Shown one piece after another: positions 44,578 through 54,100 of a stretch of 64,000 nt of DNA. The stretch is taken from positions 18,383,908 to 18,447,907 of the forward strand of contig OX291541.1 of assembly GCA_946406115.1 (NCBI GenBank), read 5' to 3'. The notes beneath the pieces were generated by a model. It ran no database searches. It was not told the DNA's origin and saw only the letters and a list, made by a program, of their open reading frames with translations. Position numbers and translations under genes: made by a program. Source of the stretch: Apoda limacodes (lineage: Eukaryota; Arthropoda; Insecta; Lepidoptera; Limacodidae). Positions within the stretch are counted from its first letter, which is position 1. The number at the start of each line of letters is the position of its first letter.

Positions 44578-44800
44578 AATATGCGACAGTAACTCTGTCT
44601 GTCTGTTACCTCTTCACGCCTAAACTGCTGTACCGATGAAGATGCAATTTGGCATGAAAATATTATGAGTCTCGAGATAGGAAACAGGCTACTTTGAAAC
44701 CGTTAAGTGTGAGTCGGTTTTATTTCTAAATTTGAGAAGCTGTCGTTGAAATCCTACACCACCGGTAACCGAAACAAAAATATTAAAAATAATTAACTTT
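44578..44800 (+). repeat. Helitron-like fragment
   Basis: ACTAATATGCGACAGTAACT, CTGTCTGTCTGTTACCTCTT, CACGCCTAAACTGCTG, GATGCAATTTGGCATG and GAGTCGGTTTTATTTCTAAA follow the same order as 35771-35905 and 51236-51420. From 44800 to 45600 only scraps of the GGGTTCCGT repeat are seen (45254-45320 and 45480-45530). Confidence 0.6.
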
Positions 44801-45610
44801 AGATATTAGAACCCGGTTGCAGGTTCTGTACCCACCTCAAATAGTGACTTGTCGCTGTAAAAGGATACAGCAACCGACACCACAGAGTCTGCATTACAGT
44901 CTTTTGTGAATGTAGGTATAGAAACTGTACGTATCGGTTAATAAATACTGTGCGCCTTCGACATTAGTGAAAATGGTGTGGGTCATAATACTTAGAAACC
45001 GGTTGTCGTAAAACTTCTATAGTCGTATTGACTTGAAACTAGAGCGAGTTCGGGTTCATTTGATTTGTTTTAACGATTACAATACACTTAGCTTGGTGAC
45101 GAGGGTCTCATGATGCAACCTGAAGGTAGATTGTGGAACACTTCAATAGTTTGGGCTTATTTGGTATGTTTTAAAGACTCGAAGTATAAGTTTAAGTACT
45201 CATGTTAGATGAGATAATCATGTTGACACTATATTTGGTAAGCATGTTTCTTTAACCCTTATAGTTTCGCCATACCCGTCCGTCCGTCTGTCCGTCAACC
45301 TTTCTGTCCGTGGCTTAGCTCTGAGACCATAAGTATTAATTTCTTGTCTACCCTATATTGTAAACCCCATACCTAGAAATGTTTGTGATTTAAACTTTAG
45401 AGGTTTAGTTTTCGATTGAATATAAGATTTTAAATTCAATTTAGGTACTGACCCTTTTTTTTATTTAAATTTAAGTAACTACGGAACCTTACACTGCGCG
45501 TGAACCGACACGCATTTGGCCGGGTTATACAAAAAGTTACTTTCACTTAAGTTTCATTTCTACAAATGTCACTACAATTTCACAATTTCACTGTATTTGT
45601 ATTTAGAAAG

Positions 45611-45973
45611 TCACTGTTTTGAATACTTTTGATAGCTATTTCTTCTTAAACTATTATTCTTCTTTGGGTAATTATAATAAGGGTAATACGCCCCAGTTTT
45701 CCTATTATACACTAAATACGGTGCAGGAGTATCATAAACGCCGTATTTTGAGTAATCCGTTGAAAAGTTTCGTCTCCTGTAGGCATTCCTTTTAATTTTC
45801 TTTTTATGTTTCTCATTTTGATTTATTGTATTATCTTTTATACTTTTTGATATTTGAAGCCTCGTCGAATGTTTATTATCGTTAGCCGCTTGTAAACTGT
45901 TAGTGTTCAGTATTTCCTCTTTTTCAGCCGAAATGTTTACAATTATATTGAATATTACTGCGACCAATATGAT
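45611..45973 (-). CDS. Gene D exon 2
   Basis: Open from the acceptor at 45974 to TGA at 45613-45611. The ATG at 45991 lies in the intron and is not used. The nearest polyadenylation-like motif downstream is AATACA near 45596-45601. Confidence 0.78.
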   Translation of the reverse strand: MILVAVIFNIIVNISAEKEEILNTNSLQAANDNKHSTRLQISKSIKDNTINQNEKHKKKIKRNAYRRRNFSTDYSKYGVYDTPAPYLVYNRKTGAYYPYYNYPKKNNSLRRNSYQKYSKQ

Positions 45974-46395
45974 CTGAAAAAAAATGTACATTTATTTTAA
46001 AGAACAGTTGCTACCTACTTATATTCACACACACAAAAAAGCCGGGTGTTAAATGGCGTTGAAGTTATCCCTATGCTACAAATGCATATAAAATCATATA
46101 AGGAGAAACACAACTGAATTTTACATATTTTAAATTTATCAAATAAATATTGAATAGGTAACACTATATTAAAATTAAATATTTTGCACAATTAACATAA
46201 AATATTTTGCAAGGTGAGCCATTTATTTGTATCTCATGCATGATATAAATAAATGGCTCACCAAATGAATATACCTAATGCATGTTCATTTTAATCCCAC
46301 CCATTTTCAAACAAACAAATATTGATATTGTATATGATGACAATAGTCTTACAACGCGCACTCACCTTCAGCAAAAAACATCTCAGTTCTTCCAT
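45611..46395 (-). CDS. Gene D: small secreted basic, Tyr-rich protein (130 aa)
   Basis: On the minus strand, exon 1 is 46395-46366 (MEELRCFLLK, donor GTGAGT) and exon 2 is 45973-45611 (acceptor TTTTTTTTCAG, phase 0). 30 + 363 nt gives 130 residues. Exon 2 begins IILVAVIFNIIVNISA, which with the end of exon 1 makes a signal peptide. The mature chain has an acidic/polar start (EKEEILNTNS), a Lys/Arg-rich middle (KHKKKIKR and AYRRR, possible convertase sites) and a Tyr/Pro/Asn-rich end (YDTPAPYLVYNRKTGAYYPY). It has no cysteine after the signal. No family is recognised. It could be a matrix protein or a processed peptide. It does not share the 43-nt exon plan of genes A-C. Confidence 0.75.
46213..46262. 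repeat. 16-bp hairpin in the intron of gene D
   Basis: GGTGAGCCATTTATTT and AAATAAATGGCTCACC are perfect inverted copies around an 18-nt centre that itself contains CATGCATG-like symmetry. Nearly the whole 50 bp is palindromic. Confidence 0.8.
46366..46395 (-). CDS. Gene D exon 1 (MEELRCFLLK)
   Basis: Ten codons ending in phase 0 at a GTGAGT donor. A TATAAAA about 105 bp upstream supports it as the first exon. Confidence 0.75.
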
Positions 46396-46498
46396 ATTTG
46401 TTTCAATAACACCTATCCTTAAAAAAATGAAGAAAGTCTTTCTTGTGATAGCTCGCAATCTTGCGGTTTAGTGAAATCGCCTTGAACTTGACGTACGT

Positions 46499-46505
46499 TT
46501 TTATA
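46499..46505 (-). promoter_or_regulatory. TATA box of gene D
   Basis: TATAAAA on the minus strand, 104-110 bp before the ATG. It predicts a start near 46470 and a 5' UTR of about 75 nt. Confidence 0.6.
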
Positions 46506-47117
46506 CTGATATTCCAAAGCCACCTAGTTTTTTAGAACAGAAAAAAACATTGAGTCTCTGCTTTAAAGTAAATTTATGGCTACAATGAGTCTTATAAGAA
46601 AATTTAATAGTACATTGTGTATTAAGGGTGGTAAGGAAAAAATTACTAACGGGATTTAGAAGCCTAAGGCCGAAGGTCGAGGGTTTTAATAACTCAATTT
46701 TTAAATTTTCGTACCGCCCGTATTATACACGATGTTTTTCATGACATAAGCGCTGCGACATTGATTGGCAAGCCTATGGTTCAAATCCCGCCACTGTTTT
46801 GACATCTAGTTCTCTCTGAAAAGGACCAGTTGGTATGAGAACTTTTTGTTTTGTTTGCAAGAATGAAAACACAACAATCAGATTGCATATATGCAATCTA
46901 ATAAAAATGGTTTTTATTAAAATTTTATAAATAATGTTTTTGATAAATGTCTCTTTTTTCCTATGGTATCCTATGGTTATAGCTTAAGTATTCGTTTTCG
47001 TAATGAAAAGAAAATTGAAACTTAACCAAAAGAATAAAAAAAAATACAAGTCACCATTTAGTCGGTGACGCTGCTAAATTTCGAAAAACAACAAAGTAAA
47101 AAAAAAAATCTTATGTC

Positions 47118-47540
47118 TTAAATATATTGAAATGTAAAATAATATCTGTAAATAACAGTAATTTCTGGGTGTTGACTAATCCAATCCTGCACTATATGCG
47201 CTCGACAACATTTTGTTCTGCATAACTGCATTCCATTTCTGCGCCACAAATAAAGCCTCCCGTTTTCAGATGATACAAACGACTTCTTATCGGTGAATAA
47301 GGTGTGCTCCCAGTCACAATCTAAATACTCCCTTGAAAACAACAATCTATTTTGTTTATGGGTATTAGTTAAAAAGGGTTTTTTAGCTGGCTTTCTATGA
47401 TGCAATCCTTCAATATGTAGAGCTCGACGAACAGTGTGTATTAAACATGTTCCCAAACACAGCAGTCGGTATGAAACCATTGTTCACCATAAATCTTCTT
47501 CGACTATTTCGACCTTAAAGATCATATTTTGTTAGTAATA
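47118..47540 (-). pseudogene. Tc1-like transposase fragment with internal deletion
   Basis: Minus-strand reading gives a helix-turn-helix end (VRRALHIEGLHHRKPAKKPF), then NTHKQNRLLFSREYLDCDW and the first catalytic block LFTDKKSF (normally TDEKSF), then GRLYLWRRNG. It then jumps to RAHIVQDWISQHPEI, which normally follows the second catalytic Asp, so about 60 or more residues are lost. It is dead. A neighbouring minus ORF (47783-47589, RRVRDSPNGVLRAFADRL) is not recognised. Confidence 0.75.
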
Positions 47541-47989
47541 TATAAGAAAACCCTAGTCTAATGTTAGTAAACTTAAAAGTACCTTAATCTAGACCTTATA
47601 TCTAAGACAGCCCTGATTAGTCAGCACGTGAACCATACTGCAGTGGTTCAGGTACTGACAATCCAGCCTGTCAGCAAAAGCTCTCAGGACGCCATTAGGA
47701 CTATCCCTAACCCTGCGTACCAGGGATGTGCACCGCTTCCGCATAATCGAGTAAAAACAATCAACATGCGCATCGGCGAACATACCGGCGGATTAACCGT
47801 TGCAATCGATTAATCATTTGTATAGTTTTACGCATGATACCTTTTAACTAGGCAACAGACACCGAACTAAGACGTTTAGAAAAATGTTATGTTCATTGTA
47901 TTTATAAAAGTCGATTAGTTCTTAAGGTTGTTTTATCTCTAGTAGAAATATAATTAAATGTGAGAATTTTGGTTTCTTTTTTTACAGAA

Positions 47990-49190
47990 CCACATTAGAT
48001 TAAAAACGTCGTCTCTACAGACTTCCTTAACAATTATGTGTACCACTTAGCTCGTGTTAGTATGTTTGACCTACTGACACAGTTTGCTCTCTCGGTCGGT
48101 CGTCGCCTTTGAGATGACATTCGGTTTTCACTTTGACACTCAAAATTAGTTACCAATGTGTAAATAAAAGTGCAATGTAGTCGCTGACCAGACCCCCAGA
48201 TAATAGAAAAAATATAATCCGGCCAAATACACAGGGCACAGGATTATTTGGTAGGTACAGTTACCTGAAAAATATAGACAATTTTTTTTTATTTAGCCCG
48301 CGCTAAACTCTGTAGTCGAACTCCTTGACTGTAGTAAAACTATACCGACTCATACTTAACGTTTTTTAAGTGGCCTAAATATATCCGTCTCCAGATACCC
48401 ATCTATCTTTAAACCAAAATCGTAATCGATTATGATTAAGGCGTAAAAGCGTTACAAAAAAAAAAACAAACTCACTTTCGTATTTATAATTTTAATAAAA
48501 TTTAGGATAGGAATAGTCCAGTGTATTTAGTTTATTTTTGTCCAATGAAAGTGAAAGTTATGACATTTAAAATAAAAATAGTTTGCAACCTCGATTGACG
48601 CATAGGCTAGGCATTTTGAACTGGAAACAGTTAGTATAACAATAAATGTTATAAATATAAGAAATTCATGCAAAGCAAACCGTAATAAAGGTGATGTTCT
48701 TAAAAACTAGTGTTATTTTAGAAAGCAAGCAATTGTAAGCCATTAGGTAGGTACTGGCTTCTTATACCTATAGATAATATTCCGGAACTGTACTCACGTA
48801 TAATAACTTTCCGTTGTTTACACTTTTATTTTAAGGGTTCCGTAGCCAAATAGCATAAAATGGAATGTCGTCATGTCTGTCCGTCCGTATGGGACAACCT
48901 TAGAATTCCGTCGTCTATGGGAAGAATACTTATAAAGAAATTTTACAAAGATGTTTCTTTAGTAAACCATTATACAAATATGCTGTAGGAATTGAGATTT
49001 TTTGTTTATCATAAGCTCTTCGATGGAGCTGCGATTGAGCTTTCACATTGAGCCAAGAGATAAAAACAATTTTCGCATACCCCATCATGTGGAGTATCAT
49101 TCTAATATTTAAGGATCTTTTTTCTTCTAAATATTTTGCGAGTTATTGGCTTTTAAAGTTAAAATATTTATGCGATAGCACAGATTATAT
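47990..49190. other. Intergenic AT-rich stretch
   Basis: Nothing is supported except a scrap of the GGGTTCCGTAGCCAAATAG repeat at 48828-48900. Confidence 0.4.
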
Positions 49191-49198
49191 AATACTAC

Positions 49199-49436
49199 TA
49201 GCTGTCCCGGCGAACTTTGTTCCGCTGCCGTCCCTCTGTACCCTGCGAAAGTTGGTTTTTACCTATAGTGCCCGAGTCCGGCTCGCACTTGACATATCGA
49301 GATAAAAACTATCCTATCTTTTAAGTTGGATCAAATAACAGATATTTACGAAGTTTGATCAAAATCGGTTCAGTAGTTTAGGAGTCCATTGAGGACAAAC
49401 ATTGTGACACGAGATTTATATATATTAAGATAAGCG
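49199..49436 (-). repeat. Helitron-like element, inverted
   Basis: The plus strand starts CTAGCTGTCCCGGCGAAC, continues AAAACTATCCTATCTTTTAA, then GATCAAAATCGGTTCAGTAG, and ends near TTTATATATATTAAGA. On the minus strand this ends in CTAG, as Helitron 3' ends do. It is an about 240-bp non-autonomous copy of the family seen at 35771 and 51236. Confidence 0.65.
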
Positions 49437-49959
49437 ATAGTAAATCACGATAATAGGGCTTTATAAACACTGTTAACGAAAATTGTTAGGAACAAAATAG
49501 GTTTAGACATCCGCAATAATATTCATTCTACGGAACCCTTACTGAATGCATGTACGACACGAACTTGGCCTTTTTTAATTTGATATTAAACAGGATTCTA
49601 TTTTATTATCTGAATTGTTATTTTATTCCTAATATATGAAAGTGAAAGTCTGTTTTTTATTAATAGTAATAAGCTAAATCTTGGCTATAATTATAGATAT
49701 CTAAACATGTAATTCGAGGGTCCTCGTTATCCTCGGTGTCGCGACATAGTTTTGGTCTGGTATGTCGCTGGTATTTCAAAAAGCATTACAGGTATATACT
49801 TCGATATGGTATTTACGTCGAATTTTCTGTAGGTCTGAAGTGACTCTAACGCTTTGTTAGATCGGTCTGGCGATTTATCAATTAGGTTGTCCTCTTTATA
49901 ACGTAGATCAAATACCTTTAAATGATATATTATATATATAATCTGAATCTCGGAAACGG

Positions 49960-50225
49960 CTCCAACGATTTTCATGAAATATGCAGGGGGGCGATAAATC
50001 GATCGAGCTAGAAATTAATTTTTAGAAAACGTCGTTTTATCCGTGTTTTCAGGCAATGATAAATTGAAAAAAAAAGACTCTTCCTAATATTAATTAGCTA
50101 GTAGTAATACCATTATTTTTATCGACACAGCAACACTACTTGACAATAGGTGACGTTGTTAAGCAATACTAAAGTTACTTGACAATAGATGGCGTTGTTA
50201 AAAAAAAAAACGAGCAAAGCTCGGT
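49960..50225. repeat. Dispersed repeat (partner of 36780-37240)
   Basis: CGGCTCCAACGATTTTCATG, GGGGCGATAAATCGATCGAG, AAAACGTCGTTTTATCCGTG, two TTGACAATAG(A/G)TG(A/G)CGTTGTTAA blocks in tandem (about 50139 and 50179), ending CGAGCAAAGCTCGGTC, which is itself a palindrome-like block. From 50226 to 51100 nothing else is recognised. Confidence 0.6.
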
Positions 50226-51143
50226 CCCAGGAACTAAAATATCAAGAAGCAGTCATTGCTTTCGTACCTACATTAATAGTAAATAGAAAAAAGAAGGTAC
50301 ATTGTTTATCGAGGGGAGAAAGTTACCGATCGCATTTTTGTACCGAGTGATTTATACTACAGTGCTAGTTGTTATATTTAAGTTCGCAAAATCAAAGAAA
50401 TATAAAATAACAAAGCGGCGGCCGGGTCGTAGAAAGGTAGGTATTAACTATTTATAAATAATATAAAAACGATTTTAATTAAAAAAAACTCCCGGCCCAA
50501 AGTAGGTAGGTACTTTGTCGATTTTGCGGACTGGGGTCAGACTAATCCCCTTAGTTAAAAAAAAACCTCAAGTGCCTAAATATTATATTGTATTTTAGAA
50601 TTTTAAAACTTTAAAGGATTGTTAGCATATTTATCCTCGGCCGATTGGAAAAACTCCAATCCTCGTCCGCGAGTCAAAAACAATTGGGTGCCTGGTGTGA
50701 GGCCACTCTCCTAAAGAAAAGGATCTAAGCCATTTCATCAGAATCAAATAAACGATTGCAAAAAAAGGCTGTAACAGACAGATATGACACTATAAGGGTA
50801 CCTACCGTTTTTTCCATTTAGTTACGAAACCCTAATTTATAGTAAAAATTACGTATTGTGTAGTAAACGACTTCTAGTGCAATTACAGCATATGATGTCA
50901 AAGCAATTAATTAATTAATTACCTGATCTTGTTTTAATCAATTCTTTTTTAATTAATACTTTTGCAATTACTTTCTAACTGCGCTTTTGCCCTTCACCTG
51001 CCATAAAGCATTGGTTTTTGACGCATAATTTTTAATTGACAATATTGTGACTGTTAGTGAACAGTGAATTTGGACTGCATTGAAAAGTTTTATATTTATT
51101 TTAACTTCATTTAAATATACAAGCACTTAAGTTTATATACAAA

Positions 51144-51170
51144 ATGAGAATTAAGACAGTTTTGCTCTTG
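51144..51170 (+). CDS. Gene E exon 1 (MRIKTVLLL)
   Basis: ATG plus eight codons ending in phase 0 at a GTAAGC donor (51171). Short TATA-like motifs lie upstream (TTTATATTTA near 51088). Confidence 0.75.
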
Positions 51171-54100
51171 GTAAGCTATTTCGTATTGAGATTTGTATAG
51201 TGATAACTAATTTGAAACATATTTGACGTAATATCCATACTAATATTATAAATACGAAAGTAACTGTCTGTTTGTTTGTGGTCTGTTACCTATTTTCGCT
51301 TAAGCTGCTTTTGGCATGGAGATAGTTTGAGTCCCGGGGAATGAATGACATAGGCCACTATAAAACGTAAAGTAAGTCGTTTTTTTTCTATAATTGAGGA
51401 GTAGCCGTTGAAATCTACATCGATAACTGGATTTTGGCCGGTCCCAACCAGGAAAAGGGTCCTGTAAAAAAATTCTATATATCTAAATGGCTTTGTTAAG
51501 GTTGTATTCAAGTGTTCGTGGTGAAAGCTTGTTGTATAAAAGCGTTTTATATAATAATTTCGTTCTATAAACGTATAAAGCAAAAATAATTTATAAGAGG
51601 GTGATGTAAACAATTTTTTACAACCGTTTCTAGCAAGCACTATAAAGGACACCAATTACAATTATTTTAAAGATATTTAGCACTTTAAAAGTTTTAAAAT
51701 TGTCCTTAATGAAACAAATCTGCTCTTTATAAGTTACAAAAACACTAGTATAGCCCAGTGCACTATATTGGTGCCGAAGATGCCGAATTATTGGTGTAGC
51801 CGTACTATAACACCTTTTAAGTTTCTTATATAGTGCCTTAAGTCTGGACCTATACCAGTCACTATAGAATAATGTTATATTACCAAAATGTTATATAATT
51901 GTGTTTGATGCTTCCCTTTTGTACCAAATTTGAACATGTGTGTCTACAATACCACTTGTACAGTACTTTGAATGAAGGCGATCGGTGGCAGTCTTTTTTA
52001 GGGCGATTTAGGGATAAAGTGGGTTTTTTTTTTGCTTCTTTAGTACAGAATGATAAAAAAGTAACAACAACGACTCAGCTATACAACATTCTTTTTACTC
52101 TTTATTCTCTAATGACCCGCGTGGAAGACATATAAAAGAAATGGGACGTATAGAAGACAACAAAATTTGTTATTCTCTAAACAAAATAATACACTGGATT
52201 TAAGAAACCCTATTTTTTACTATAATGGAGTTGACCTATATTGTGGCTGGTGCCAATTGGAACTATAACCGCCACACCAAAACTTATTTTATTCGTAATG
52301 GTGTCACCGATTTATTTATTTTTAAAAACATTTATTTTACTTAATTATTGTCAATAATTCGGGGGGCGCATTAAAAATTCTGTACAAACCTAACCTTAGT
52401 ATATCAATAAAATTTCTTCCGCATATCATTCTACAGGCCGAGGCTCATAACGCACCGTATTCCCATGTACGATATGAATATAAAATATAAAAAAGTAATT
52501 AACAAGCTTCACGATTATTCCTTATAATTTCAACCACTTCAAAACAATTAAAAATTTATTAAGTGAGCGAATGAATGAATGAAGAATGATAGATATGGCG
52601 ATGTACAAGAACCTCGATAACCGCTACGGTACCGAACTGGACTATAATAGCATCGAGGTGACTTCTACATCACCATAGTAGTGGTTTAAAGGAACTATGA
52701 TCACTACTATAGTAACAAAAGGTATTACAATAGCGTTTAGGTCACTACTAAATCGTCATAAGGCCTCACTTGACGCCGCTACAGAAACACTATACAATAA
52801 CATAGTGATGTAAATGCGCCACTTCGGGGTGTTGTAAATGTTTTCTGCTCTTCTATAGGACTATTCACTTACACCGATTTGCTCTCGCCAAAAGGTTCTT
52901 AGAACCGCTATAGAACCAGGTTTTCTTGCTATTAGGGGTAGAACTGCGGGCAAAATATAGGCGGCGCGGCGGCGGTATATTATTCTTACTGTACATTATT
53001 ATAAATTTATTATAACGAATATCATAACATGTCCTCTATTACTTTGTAGAAAACGACTTTCAAAAATCTAAATGATAAAACTAGTCATAGGCTATTTTTA
53101 GAATATTTTGTATTATTTGTAGAAGATATCAGTGAGTTTCGTAGAAAGTTTTTCTGCTAGAAGTGGCCAGAAAAAACGTAGCTTTTTTCGTTGGTGTTTT
53201 TAGGACCTGGCCTAGCCACTGAGATGTGATGTCCGATAAAGCCGTGTTAACTCCCAATGTAGTCAGTTTTGTCTTAATACCACCAAGGTGGCAAACAAGC
53301 CGGCGTTTAGTCCGTCTTTTTGAAGTCGGTTGTTGTTATTGTTAAAAAGTTTCATACAATTTATCTTTGCCTGTATTATTTGCAGACAACATGTGCATTT
53401 TGTTTCGTAAGTCCAACGACAAGTTCTATAATATTGACGGGTAAAGCTGCTGTAGCCGTGGATGCTGCAGGAGCCATAGCCACTTTAGGAGCTGAGATGC
53501 TGGCTGCTAAGAGTGCTGCATTATTGGCAGCCAAGAAGGCAGCAGTCTCTTTAGCTGCTGATGGTATAGCAACAATAGCAGCCAAAGGTGCAGCTCTTAA
53601 AGGTATATATATTTTTATTTTGTGGTTTCGTTTTGACAGCACTTATTGTAAGGAAGAGCTTATTTCCTAGTTAGATTTGTCTATTGGAAATACGAAACTT
53701 AGCTCAGTTGGTCATCATAATGTGCGTGCCTACTTTTAATATTAATGTTGTGAGATTAACGTGTATTGTTAGTACGTAGGTCAGTCTACTCATAAACACA
53801 AACCAAGCTATGTTTTATATTTGTGTTACAAGAAATGAATAGATGCTTGTGTATATCAGCGTTGTATATCATTACGTCTGTTTCGTGTTGTGTGCGCATA
53901 ATTTTTTGACGGTAACATTTTGCTATTAAATGTTTGCAGGCATTATTTAAAGAAAAGTCATTTTGTAAATTCGCTTGTTGATAACAATAAACAGAATAAT
54001 AATAATAATTTCGTTTATTTAGTCTCAAAAAGTTTTTAATGATAAATTTACTTAATTACGTTTAATTAATTTAATAAAAACTTTGGTTATTTAATAATAC

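Noticed and set aside
47589..47783. Minus ORF with RRVRDSPNGVLRAFADRL, beside the Tc1 fragment
   Set aside because: It looks like a piece of a mobile-element protein but I could not assign it, so it is mentioned only in the Tc1 entry.
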